DNA of 64,000 bases from Celeribacter naphthalenivorans (GCF_020524585.1 NZ_JAIVLK010000004.1:62001-126000); one strand, 5' to 3'. Positions 43,047-52,028 are shown, counted from the stretch's first letter. Notes: generated from the sequence alone by a model not told the origin. A program made the numbers and translations.

Positions 43047-44339
43047 CTATGTTCGCGCGTCTCGGAGTTGGTAAAACCACATGCCGAGGGACAGGAGTTG
43101 ATTGCCAATTGTGCGTCCCAGAGGCACGCGCCATTGACGCGCGTTTGCAAGCGCATGGAACTCTTGACTGCCTGTCGTCAGGGCTTCGGCCATGACTTCA
43201 CCGATGATGTGTGAGGTGGCGATGCCGTGACCAGAATAACCCTGAGCAAAGAAAACGTTGTCGGTGATCTGTCCCAGTTGAGGGATACGATTGATCGTGA
43301 TGCCCGCAGTGCCTTGCCACGCAAAATCAATGCCGATGCCCTTCAGGTCGGGGAAGGTCCGTTCGATTGCGGGGCGCAATTTCTGGTCGATATTGGCAAG
43401 GTCGCTACCGGAATAATTGGTTCCGCCCCCGAACAGCAGGCGCCGGTCTGCGGTCAGCCGGTAGTAATCCAGCACGAACCGGGTGTCATAGACGCCGATA
43501 TCCATAGGATTGATTTTGCGCGCCAGTTCCTCGGACAAAGGTTCGGTGGCCACTACCCCAAGAGTTGCGGGGAACAGCAGGCCGTGCAGTTTGCGACCGC
43601 CCAAACGGTGGTATGCGTTGCCCGCCAGCAGGATCTTGCGGGCTTTGACGCTGCCGGTTTTCGTAACCGCCCGGGGGCGCACACCGTATTCGATAGCGGT
43701 GACCTCGGTGCCTTCAAAAATCCGAGCGCCCAAGCTGCGCGCCGCATCTGCCTCACCCAAGCAGAGGTTGAGCGAATGGACGTGCATGTTGCGCCGGTTC
43801 AGGATGCCACCCACATATATGTCGGTGCCCACTGCGGATTGAACAGTGTGGCGGTCCAAAAGATCGACCTCGTGCTCCATGTCATGCGCGCAGGCCTGTT
43901 CGTAGAACTTCGCTAGGTCCTTGAGGTGCGCGTCATTCCAAGCCGCATGCAGGTGCCCAGGCTTCAGGTCGCAGGCGATTTGGTACTTTTCGACCCGCGA
44001 CTTGATAATCTCGTGCCCACGCCAGCGGAGGCTCCAGACAAGCGCTTTGGCGTTATTCGCGCCGAGCGTCTTTGTGAATTCGCGCTCCATGGCCGTGTCG
44101 CCGGAGAGCGAGCCGGTGATTTGGCCACCGTTTCGCCCTGTTGCCCCCCAGCCAATCCGGTTGGCTTCAAGAAGCACGACAGACAAGCCGCGTTCGGCGA
44201 GTTCGATGGCGGACGCAACGCCAGTGAAACCACCGCCGATGATGCAAACATCAGCCTCGACATCGCCGTCGAGCTGGCCGAACGGCGCAATCTTATTGGC
44301 CGTGTGCGTATAATAGGTGTTTTCGTAAGGCGCGAACAT
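43047..44339 (-). CDS. puuB: FAD-dependent oxidase, gamma-glutamylputrescine oxidase-like (PuuB type)
   Basis: A 430-residue DAO-superfamily flavoprotein. The opening YENTYYTHTANKIAPFGQL and the FAD motif VCIIGGGFTGVASAIELAERG (GGGFTG at 35-40) are characteristic of PuuB, as are GWGATGRNGGQITG and FAQGYSGHGIATSHIIGEVMAE. PuuB oxidises gamma-glutamylputrescine to an aldehyde. It lies 12 bp after the PuuA-like ligase, the natural partner. Only about 15 N-terminal residues precede the FAD domain segment, normal for the family. A second DAO oxidase with little obvious similarity outside the FAD motif is at 30537. Confidence 0.87.
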   Translation of the reverse strand: MFAPYENTYYTHTANKIAPFGQLDGDVEADVCIIGGGFTGVASAIELAERGLSVVLLEANRIGWGATGRNGGQITGSLSGDTAMEREFTKTLGANNAKALVWSLRWRGHEIIKSRVEKYQIACDLKPGHLHAAWNDAHLKDLAKFYEQACAHDMEHEVDLLDRHTVQSAVGTDIYVGGILNRRNMHVHSLNLCLGEADAARSLGARIFEGTEVTAIEYGVRPRAVTKTGSVKARKILLAGNAYHRLGGRKLHGLLFPATLGVVATEPLSEELARKINPMDIGVYDTRFVLDYYRLTADRRLLFGGGTNYSGSDLANIDQKLRPAIERTFPDLKGIGIDFAWQGTAGITINRIPQLGQITDNVFFAQGYSGHGIATSHIIGEVMAEALTTGSQEFHALANARQWRVPLGRTIGNQLLSLGMWFYQLRDART

Positions 44340-44351
44340 TGGATTTTCCGG

Positions 44352-45689
44352 TCAAACTGTCGATCTGTAGGTTTCAATTTCGAACTCGGATAGCTCGGTG
44401 CGAAAGCGATTTAGTTCCTGTTGTTTGCAGGCCGAAAAGTAATGAACGAGCCCGGGGTGCAGGAGGTCTTTGGCGAGCTGGGACGCCTTGAATACCTTCA
44501 GGCTCTCATCCCAGTTGGTGCTCAGGTCCGTTCCCGGCACGTCCTTTGAATGTGAGCGAGGAGCATTCCGATTTGCGAGCCCGTGCAGAGCCCCGGCCAA
44601 GATTGCTGCGAGCACGAGGTAAGGGTTTGTGTCGGAGCCCGAGACGCGGTGCTCAAAGCGTTTGGCTACATTCGGTCCGCCCGGAACGCGGATCGCGCAA
44701 GTTCTGTCCTCATACCCCCAGCTGGCCTTCGTTGGGGCAAGGCTGTCGGGAGAAAATCGGCGATAAGAATTCGCATGGGGGGCAAAGATCAGGCAGAACT
44801 CCTGCATCGACGCGATCAATCCGGCGATTGCAAAACCAAGCTCGGGCGATCCCTGGGGCGTACCATCGTCGAAAATATTCTGGCCTTTGGCATTGAGCAG
44901 TGAGGCATGGACATGCATCCCGTTGCCCGGCGCATCAGCATAGGGTTTTGCCATGAAACAGGCCTGAGCACCGTGGCGTCGAGCGACGGCGCGCACGATT
45001 TGCTTGATCAGGAGCGTGTCGTCGGCCGCTTTCAAGGCATCGGTTTGGTGTTTGAGCGTGACTTCGAACTGACGTGGACCGCCCTCGGAAATGATCGAGT
45101 CTATGGCGATGTCACTCTGCTGGGCGAGGGCGTGAATTTCGTCGAAGAACGCTGACGTTTTATCCAGTTCTTGGATTGAGTAGATGTTGTCGAACTTTCC
45201 AGAAGGGGCGGATCGATCCAGCTGGATTGGGACCAAGCGCGCTTCGCCGGGCTCGACGAGGTGAAACTCTAACTCGGTTGAAACGACAGGCGTTAGCCCC
45301 CTGTCCTCATAGCCGCGCAGTACATGGGCCAAGACTTGGCGGGCATCGGAAAAGAATGCCTCGCCTGTATCCTTCTGCATCCACATGGGAAGCAACAGGG
45401 AGCTTGGATCACTGCCCAGAATGTTTATCGGACCACGTCCGATTGGCCGGCAAACCCCATCGAGGTCGCCTTTTTCAAAGGTCAGTCCACTTTCAACGAC
45501 ATCGGTGCCCCAGATGTCCACGCCGGCCGCGGAGAGCGGCATTCTGATGCCGTCCATCGTCGCCTTTTCAAGCAGGTCAATTGCAAGCCGTTTCCCACGG
45601 AATTGTCCGTTTAGATCGCAGATACACGCGTAAAAATGAGTGCCCTTGTTCACGGCTGGGACGTGCTCGTCATTGAGGCTGGTGTGCAT
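44352..45689 (-). CDS. puuA: Glutamine-synthetase-family ligase (gamma-glutamylamine synthetase, PuuA type)
   Basis: A 445-residue GS-fold enzyme. Active-site blocks are SEGGPRQFEVTLKH, GNGMHVHASL, ANSYRRFSPDS and RVPGGPNVAKRFEHR, ending in SGSDTNPYLVLAAILAG. The deviations from housekeeping GlnA (NSYRRF, RRFEHR type) and short N-terminus fit the PuuA/GlnT gamma-glutamylamine synthetase group, which joins glutamate to an amine with ATP. The start is ATG 45689; an upstream frame to 45740 would enter the operator region. It heads the operon ligase-oxidase-imidase-like-C45. The amine could be putrescine-like or another small amine. Confidence 0.87.
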   Translation of the reverse strand: MHTSLNDEHVPAVNKGTHFYACICDLNGQFRGKRLAIDLLEKATMDGIRMPLSAAGVDIWGTDVVESGLTFEKGDLDGVCRPIGRGPINILGSDPSSLLLPMWMQKDTGEAFFSDARQVLAHVLRGYEDRGLTPVVSTELEFHLVEPGEARLVPIQLDRSAPSGKFDNIYSIQELDKTSAFFDEIHALAQQSDIAIDSIISEGGPRQFEVTLKHQTDALKAADDTLLIKQIVRAVARRHGAQACFMAKPYADAPGNGMHVHASLLNAKGQNIFDDGTPQGSPELGFAIAGLIASMQEFCLIFAPHANSYRRFSPDSLAPTKASWGYEDRTCAIRVPGGPNVAKRFEHRVSGSDTNPYLVLAAILAGALHGLANRNAPRSHSKDVPGTDLSTNWDESLKVFKASQLAKDLLHPGLVHYFSACKQQELNRFRTELSEFEIETYRSTV

Positions 45690-45768
45690 GGGCAATTGAT
45701 CTCCACATCGGCGTGAAACCCGGTCTTGCTGGGTTACCAAACAGTCTAGCGGCGAGTTGCGCCTGCGG

Positions 45769-45879
45769 CTCTACCTCATAGTGGGTAGAGGGTCGTGGCG
45801 AAGTCTTTGGCATGTGCTGGGGGCCGGGCTGGCGGACTACCCTTGTGTGGGTATGTGTCGAAGCCTCAAAAGTGGGTAG
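45769..45879. promoter_or_regulatory. CTACC/GGTAG operator-like sites in a divergent promoter
   Basis: Three related sites lie between the divergent puuA-like and membrane protein genes. Site 1 (45769-45790) has arms CTCTACC and GGTAGAG around TCATAGTG. Site 2 (45837-45854) has CTACCC and GGGTAT around TTGTGT. Site 3 (45871-45879) is the half site AGTGGGTAG. Centres of sites 1 and 2 are 66 bp apart. The arrangement suggests a dimeric regulator controlling both directions; its identity is unknown. Confidence 0.6.
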
Positions 45880-45916
45880 CATCCTTTCGTCCAGTTGGGA
45901 GCGCATATTCTATGTG

Positions 45917-47368
45917 ATGTCTTTGGCACGGTTCCGTGCCTGCGTCATGCAGTCGGCCGCAAGTGGCCAAGGCCCCAGTTTCAAGAATGTAGGGGCGGGC
46001 AACGTGCTGTCATATGTGTTTCTCCTTGCGTTGAGCGTCGGCGCCATTGGTGAGATTTTTTCCGACCAAACTTGCCTTCGGATCATTGAGGCCGCTGGTT
46101 TTATAGGTTTTGCGGTGACTGAGCGCCGGCGCCTGAGCATCATGGCGCGATCCTTGGCGCTCTTGAGTGTTGTGATGGCCCTGACGTTCGTAAGCCTCGG
46201 GCGTCTCAGCGTTGGCGATATCCTGAACATGGCGGATCGCTCTGCCTATATGGCCTATCTTCTCATAGCGATGAGTGTACTTCAGGCGGTTGCCACTCGC
46301 TCCGCGATGTTTCAGCGCGCGGGGGAAGTACTTGTCCGTCAGACGGCAGGGAAACGCTATCTCTTGACCAGCCTTGGAGCCGTGGCCTTTGGTTTTCTCC
46401 TGAACATTGGGACCATCGGACTACTTGGGGCGATGATCAGCACCGGACGGAATCTTGATGCGGGGTCGGCGAAAGGGACCGCTGAGGCCAAAAGGAAACT
46501 TCGAGGCATTCTTGCGGTGTTACGCGGATTTTGCTTCGTGCCTATGTGGTCGCCTGTGTCCGTCGCCATGGTGTTGGTGACCATCTACATGCCCAGTGTG
46601 TCCTACGGTAACGTGGCGCAAATCACAGCGCCTTTGGGGTTGGTATTGGTCCTGCTCGGGTGGGGGTTGGATCGTCTTACTCCAACCGACGATCCGACAG
46701 CTGATGCGCGACCTCCAGCATTGCGTCAGACCGTTCCTGCGTTAGGGGTTGTTTTGTCGGTGCCAGTTTTGGCCGCTGGAATTGCACTTCTGTTCAGCGT
46801 GCGGTTTTCCTCGTCGGTCCTGGTCGCGGCCCCGATGATCGCAGTTGCTTGGGCCGGTCTGCAAATGGTCCATGAGCGCCAGACTGCGTGGCACGATCTT
46901 TTCAAAATCGGGTCGGGTGTCGCTCAGAATGTCTTAGGACTTCGATCTGAAATCGTCATATTTTCAAGTGCGACGTTCATTGGGGGTGTCTTGGCGCAAG
47001 TCGTCGACATGGCAGCGTTTCTGGACGCAATGAACGGCCTTGGTCTGACGGGCAGTGTCGCGCTCGTAGCCTTCGCTTGGGCTGCGGTCGGGGCGTCCGT
47101 TCTCGGGCTTAGCCCGATTATCGGACTCTCTTTGCTCGCGGGGTTGCTACCACAGGCGGAGGTATTAGCTATCAGCCCTGTTTCGATGGCCGTAATGTTG
47201 GTCTTCGTTTGGTCCACGGCAATTTGCATCGCGCCCTATTCAGCCTCGGTCCGCTTGTCGGCGCGTGTGATCGGAGGGAACCCGTGGCGTGTTGGTTTGA
47301 TCAGCAATGGGCTCTATGGCTTGCTGTCAATGGGGCTCTTTTCTGCAATTTGTATTTGGCTCGACTAA
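45917..47368 (+). CDS. Multi-pass membrane protein, probable transporter
   Basis: About 483 residues from the ATG at 45917; the next ATG at 45947 is also possible, and the frame extends to 45812 through the operator sites, which argues against that start. It has about ten to twelve hydrophobic segments. Two similar glycine-rich membrane segments, LLNIGTIGLLGAMIS and LGLSPIIGLSLLAGLLP, hint at an inverted-repeat ion-transporter fold, but no family was recognised. A cytosolic loop near residue 185 is rich in Lys/Ala. It is divergent from the puuA-like operon and shares its control region, so it may carry a substrate or product of that pathway (inference). Confidence 0.7.
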   Translation: MSLARFRACVMQSAASGQGPSFKNVGAGNVLSYVFLLALSVGAIGEIFSDQTCLRIIEAAGFIGFAVTERRRLSIMARSLALLSVVMALTFVSLGRLSVGDILNMADRSAYMAYLLIAMSVLQAVATRSAMFQRAGEVLVRQTAGKRYLLTSLGAVAFGFLLNIGTIGLLGAMISTGRNLDAGSAKGTAEAKRKLRGILAVLRGFCFVPMWSPVSVAMVLVTIYMPSVSYGNVAQITAPLGLVLVLLGWGLDRLTPTDDPTADARPPALRQTVPALGVVLSVPVLAAGIALLFSVRFSSSVLVAAPMIAVAWAGLQMVHERQTAWHDLFKIGSGVAQNVLGLRSEIVIFSSATFIGGVLAQVVDMAAFLDAMNGLGLTGSVALVAFAWAAVGASVLGLSPIIGLSLLAGLLPQAEVLAISPVSMAVMLVFVWSTAICIAPYSASVRLSARVIGGNPWRVGLISNGLYGLLSMGLFSAICIWLD

Positions 47369-47400
47369 GCAGTATCGAGCAGAAAATTTGTAGATCCGCT

Positions 47401-48190
47401 GGCAGAAACTGTCGTGCTAGTTTTTCAGAGGAAATTGGCTTGAGTGTGGTGGTGCGGTCTCGTAGCCTCGTGCGATGACCAAACGCTCTCCGTTCAAGTA
47501 CTTTAAAGTGAGCAGGGAAAATATCCGCCTCGCGGTAATGTTGTACGCTCGCTTTCTGTTGTCGCTTCGGAATGTTGCAGATCTTCTTCATGAGCGGGGA
47601 GTCGAAGTGAGCCATGAAGCTGTCCGATATTGGTGGCACCGGTTTGGTCTGATCTTCGCGTCCGAGCTTAAAACGCGACGGATCTAGGGTATGAGGCCGA
47701 GCCATTGGCGATGGTACCTAGACGAAGTGTTCGTGAAAATTAACGGTGAACGGCATTGCCTTTGGCGAGCAGTCGATCATGAGGGGGAGGTTCTGGAAAG
47801 CTTTGTAACCAAAACCCGAGATAAGCGTGTGGTATTGAATTTCTTAAGAAAAGCACTGCGCAAGCACGGCCGACCCGAAGTGATCGTAACCGATAAGCTC
47901 CGATCATACGGTGCCGCGTTGCGATGAGATCGGCGCTGCGCATCGCTAGGAAACAGGGCGCTGGTTGAACAATGGCGCCGAAAACTCCCATCTGCCATTT
48001 CGAAGGCGGGAACGCGCGATGCTTCGTTTTCGACGCATACGAAGTTTGCAGAAATTTTCCGCCATCCACGCCTCTGTCTACAACCTGTTTAACTTGGAGC
48101 ACAGCCTCTCCTCGAGACCAAATTTCAAACTGAACCGTGCCGCTGCTCTTGCCGAGTGGCGCGGTCTCCGCGCGAATAAGGGACAGTGAC
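47401..48190 (+). mobile_element. IS6-family element, decayed
   Basis: Transposase starting at 47475 (FKYFKVSRENIRLAVMLYARF, HERGVEVSHEAVRYWWHRFG) has a stop at 47685-47687 and continues with RPSHWRWYLDEVFVKINGERH, AVDHEGEVLESFVTK and IVTDKLRSYGAALR, then a frameshift near 47925 and NNGAENSHLPFRRRERAML, LAEWRGLRANKG. All three DDE residues are still recognisable. Candidate ends are GGCAGAAACTGTC at 47401 and GGGACAGTGAC near 48190. Non-functional. Confidence 0.85.
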
Positions 48191-48233
48191 ACTGTCCATG
48201 TGGAGACGAGTTCGAATTTGTCTGACACCTCCC

Positions 48234-48328
48234 TTGAAAATCAACAGCGAACGGCACTTCTTGTGGCGGGCAGTGGATCACGAGGGCAAATGCTGGAAAG
48301 CTTTGTGATCGAAACCCGAGATAAGAAG
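48234..48328 (+). mobile_element. Second, short IS6 fragment
   Basis: About 95 bp closely matching 47735-47830 (KINSERHFLWRAVDHEGK and the following SFVIETRDKK in the next frame). It is a separate piece of an IS6-type transposase gene from the middle of the DDE domain, with nothing on either side. Confidence 0.75.
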
Positions 48329-48944
48329 GCTGGGTCTTGTCATGTGTGGACGTATGTGGACCCCGCCTGATTGCAACGGTCTGATTGGTTCGGGTTTGGT
48401 GATCGCGATTGCTGGCGTCTAGCGTCAGCCACCTAGCCGTTTTGCCTGATGGCATTGGTTTGAGCCTCGGTGCGTCGTGCGGAGAGAACAAAGGGGCAAC
48501 ATTTTTTGCGCGCTCGCCGCCATGGGGTGATTTTATTTTTGAATCATATTTCAATATATTAAATCATTTCAGGCCTCGGGTTCAAAGACGATTTGGAACG
48601 GCTCTTAGTTCGTAAGTGCAAAAAATGATTGCGCGGATGTTCTGTCTATGTTCATATTTGCTTAGGCCTCGATCCCTGGGGCTTTGTCCCACTGAACTCT
48701 CGAGTTCTTTAGAGTGGGGAATGGGTGGCCGCCCGGTGCCTGGAATGAGCAACGGACACAGGTCTCGGATGAGACGACTCATCGTCGGTATGGATAGGTG
48801 AGTGCACGGTTCCGGATGGAGCAAGTTCAAGCGCTTTTGGATGATTGCGGGCGAGCGAATGAAATCCTGTAAATTCGGCCGCCGTGTGGCGGTTTCATTC
48901 ATCGTATGCGTGTGATGCGCATCCGCATCCATCGGAGCTATGCA
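48329..48944. other. A+T-richer gap before the methyltransferase
   Basis: Over 600 bp with no supported gene. A local A+T-rich block (about 48520-48570) and an inverted repeat CTCGAGTTCTTTAGAG-like motif are present, but no promoter, RNA or protein was identified. The GGAG at about 48934 serves the next gene. Confidence 0.35.
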
Positions 48945-50209
48945 ATGTCACTCATTTTGGAGCGGGTCTCCCCGCTCGAGCTAAAACCATCAAACCATAA
49001 CGCTCGCACCCACAGTCGGAAACAGATCCGTCAGATCGGGGAGAGTATCCAGACCTTCGGGTTCACCAACCCGATATTGATCGACGAAGGCAATGTGCTG
49101 ATCGCCGGACATGGCCGCCTAGAGGCCGCGAAGAACCTGGGTCTGGATGAGGTGCAGGCGATCCGGTTGTTCCATCTGTCTGAGGCGCAAAAGCGCGCTC
49201 TCATGCTGGCGGACAACAAAATCGCGCTGAATGCCGGTTGGGATCTCGAGATCCTTGCGGCGGAACTGACCAGCCTGTCGGAGATGCAGCTTGATTTCAG
49301 TCTGGAGGTGACGGGCTTTGAGGTGCCCGAGATTGATCTTCTGATCGGCGAGCACGCGGTGGATGATGGGCGGACGAGGAAACAGCCCCGATCCCCAATT
49401 TCGACCTGCCGACGGTCAGCCGGGTCGGGACGCTTTGGCATCTTGGGGAGCACCGGGTGCTCTGCGGCGATGCAACGGATGCGGCGTGCTATGCAACGCT
49501 GATGGGCGGTCGTCGCGCCGCGATGGGGTTCACGGACCCGCCCTACAATGTGCCGATCGACGGGCATGTCTGCGGCAATGGCGCGATCACCCACAAGGAC
49601 TTCGCGCAGGCCTCCGGAGAAATGACCTCGGCGCAATTCTCGGCGTTTCTGACAAAGGTGTTCTCGAATGCTGCCAACAGCAGCGAGGATCGGGCGGTGT
49701 GGTTCACCTGCATGGATTGGCGCCACGTCCGGGAGATCGAGGCGGCTGGCCGCTCAAGCTTTGATGCCTTCCTGAACCTGTGTGTCTGGGCCAAGACCAA
49801 CGGCGGGATGGGGTCGCTCTATCGCTCTCAGCACGAGCTTGTCTTCGTCTACCGTAAGGGGAGGGCGCCGCACCGGAACAATGTGCAGCTTGGCCGCTAT
49901 GGGCGCAACCGAACCAACCTCTGGCGCTACCCCGGTGTGAATACCTTCCGAGAGGGGCGGATGGAGGAGCTCAGGGCGCATCCGACGGCGAAGCCGATGG
50001 CGATGATCCAGGATGCGATTTTGGACGTCTCTGCGCGAGGCGACATTTTTCTCGATCCCTTCCTTGGGGCCGGCGCAACCCTGATTGCGGCGGAAGAGGT
50101 GGGGCGTGTGGCCTACGGGATGGAGCTTGATCCCGGATACGTGGACACCGCCTTGCGCCGTTGGAGAAAGGTGACAGGACGGGACTCCGTGCGGGACTGT
50201 GATGTGTGA
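48945..50209 (+). pseudogene. ParB-domain DNA methyltransferase, frameshifted and 3'-truncated by IS
   Basis: The N-terminal ParB-like domain (residues 1-130: LKPSNHNARTHSRKQIRQIG, FGFTNPILIDEGNVLIAGHG, LMLADNKIALNAGWDLEIL) is followed by a second frame starting near 49370 (DEETAPIPNFDLPTVSRVG, HRVLCGDATDA) with the methyltransferase motif TDPPYNV, then LWRYPGVNTF, HPTAKPM and the SAM motif DPFLGAGATL. The DPPY-before-FxGxG order is that of beta-class N6-adenine/N4-cytosine enzymes. One base (a G in the GGG near 49367) is missing or an indel exists. The last codons (GTG TGA) come from the IS left end, so the native C-terminus is lost. Such ParB-methyltransferase genes are usually phage- or ICE-borne. 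Confidence 0.82.
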
Positions 50210-50287
50210 CGTCAGCGCCAATGGGACAGCATAGGGCGATTTGATAAGAGAGGATTTCTGGCTCATCGTAACCACCAAGGAGTGAAG

Positions 50288-50662
50288 ATGAGACAGAAAT
50301 CCGGCCCCAAACAGAGCCATGGCGAGAAGGTTGTCAAAGACATCCGGCGCGCAACCCGCAAACAGTATTCAGCGGAAGAGAAGATCAGGATCGTGTTGGA
50401 TGGCCTGAAAGGTGAGGACAGCATTTCTGAGCTGTGTCGCCGGGAAGGTATCGCTCAGAGCCTGTATTACAGCTGGTCGAAGGAATTCCTCGAGGCCGGC
50501 AAGAAGCGTCTCGCCGGCGACACGGCGCGAGATGCAAACTCGACCGAAGTCAAAACCCTGCGTCGTGAATCTCGCGAACTCAAAGAAGTTGTTGCCGAGC
50601 AGGCGCTCGAGCTTCGCCTGCTCAAAAAAAGCATTCTCGGGGATGGGGGCGACGACGCATGA
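50288..50662 (+). CDS. IS3-family transposase OrfA, copy 2
   Basis: Same 124-residue protein as at 9243-9617: helix-turn-helix followed by a short leucine-zipper-like coiled coil. Start ATG 50288 behind AAGGAG; the stop overlaps the start of orfB. Confidence 0.92.
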   Translation: MRQKSGPKQSHGEKVVKDIRRATRKQYSAEEKIRIVLDGLKGEDSISELCRREGIAQSLYYSWSKEFLEAGKKRLAGDTARDANSTEVKTLRRESRELKEVVAEQALELRLLKKSILGDGGDDA

Positions 50663-51683
50663 GATACCCTGCATCTGAGAAGCTGGAGATCATTCGTTTG
50701 GTCGAGCAGTCGCACTTACCGACGAAGCGAACCTTGGACAAGCTGGGCATCCCCAGGGCTACCTTCTACCGCCCCCTCTCGGCAGATTTGCGTTGCAAAT
50801 CGCCTGCCGGTCAAAAGGGTATGATCGGTATCTATCGGGCGGCCCCGAAGCTCTGGAAGATCGCAGTTCGAGGCCGTCACGGGTCTGGAACCGCATTCCC
50901 GAGCCTGTTCGCAAGAAGGTCATTAGCTTGGCGCTGGAGGAAAGCGAACTGTCGCCGCGGGAACTGGCCGTGCGCTTCACGGACACGGAAAAATATTTTG
51001 TATCAGAGTCTTCCGTGTATCGCGTCCTCAAGGAGCACGACCTGATCACAAGCCCGGCTTACGTGGTTTTATCCGCCGCCGATGAGTTCAAGGACAAGAC
51101 GACGAGACCCAACCAACTTTGGCAGACCGACTTCACCTATCTGAAGGTCATCGGTTGGGGCTGGTTCTACCTGTCGACAATCCTGGATGATTACAGTCGC
51201 TATATCATCGCCTGGAAACTCTGCACCACGATGAAGGCGGGGGATGTCACCGACACGCTGGATCTGGCGTTGCAGGCCTCCGGCTGCGAGCAGGCAACCG
51301 TCGTTCACAAACCGCGGCTCCTCAGTGACAACGGAGCCAGTTACATCTCAGTTGAACTGGCTGAGTGGCTGGAAGATCAAAAAATGGAGCATGTTCGCGG
51401 TGCCCCATATCACCCGCAAACCCAAGGTAAGATCGAGCGGTGGCACCAGACCCTGAAAAACCGGATCCTGCTGGAGAACTATTACCTGCCCGGCGAACTC
51501 AGCAGCCAAATTGACGCCTTCGTCGAGCATTACAACCACCGGCGCTATCATGAGAGCCTGCATAACCTCACGCCCGCCGATGTCTACTTCGGACGCGGAC
51601 AAGCCATTCTAAAACAACGAGAGAGGATCAAACGAAAAACCATCGAAATGCGACGCTTGCTTCACCGCAATTCCGCCGCATAA
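50659..51683 (+). pseudogene. IS3-family transposase OrfB, frame broken, copy 2
   Basis: Same lesion as copy 1: the first frame ends in the hairpin-containing insertion (50773-50817) and the DDE core (QTDF, LSDNGAS, GKIERWH) resumes in another frame. The identical lesion shows that it predates the duplication of the element or was copied by gene conversion. Confidence 0.85.
50773..50817 (+). repeat. Hairpin insertion inside orfB, copy 2
   Basis: Apparently identical to the 45-nt segment at 9728-9772, with the same bulged stem (CGGCAGATTTGC and GCAAAT...CTGCCG). Confidence 0.7.
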
Positions 51684-51760
51684 TCAAACCAACCGGATGA
51701 GCCAGCCCCTCTCTTAGTTCAGGCAACCAACTGCCCCAAATTATCTGACGACGGACACAT

Positions 51761-52028
51761 CGTGAACCTCGTGGGCGAGGAACGCGTGGGCTTTGGCTCC
51801 GATTTCACCATGGGCTACGGCTCGAAGTTTTTCGAATATCTCAACCGCGACAAAGGCTACGCGCGCCAGCTCACCGAAATCTGGGAGGTCGAATTCCCCG
51901 ATGGCCTCGAATCCATCGCGGATTTCCCGAACCTGACGGCGGCGATGGAACGCGCGGGCTGGTCAGAGAGCAAAATTCGCCGCGTGATGGGCGAGAACTG
52001 GCTTACACTGCTCGACCGCGTTTGGTGA
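51761..52028 (+). pseudogene. Membrane dipeptidase (M19) C-terminal fragment
   Basis: The last about 88 codons of a renal-dipeptidase-type gene: VGEERVGFGSDFTMGY, where the Asp of GSDF belongs to the active site, and NLTAAMERAGWSESKIRRVMGENWLTLLDRVW, the family's conserved C-terminal helix. The 5' two-thirds (about 230-300 codons) is missing and the IS lies exactly at the break. No matching 5' fragment was found elsewhere in the window. The frame is open through the edge but has no start signal, so it is not expected to make a working enzyme. Confidence 0.85.

Larger units (their letters stand above)
50203..51760 (+). mobile_element. IS3-family insertion sequence, copy 2
   Basis: Apparently identical to copy 1 (9158-10715) over 1,558 bp and in the same orientation, 41,045 bp away. 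Left flank is the methyltransferase gene; right flank begins inside a dipeptidase gene, whose 5' part is absent. No direct repeats flank it, in line with a deletion next to the element rather than a simple insertion. Confidence 0.92.

Noticed and set aside
9158-51760. A simple composite transposon
   Set aside because: No target-site duplication matches across the outer ends, and both copies have a broken orfB. Called an IS-flanked island instead.
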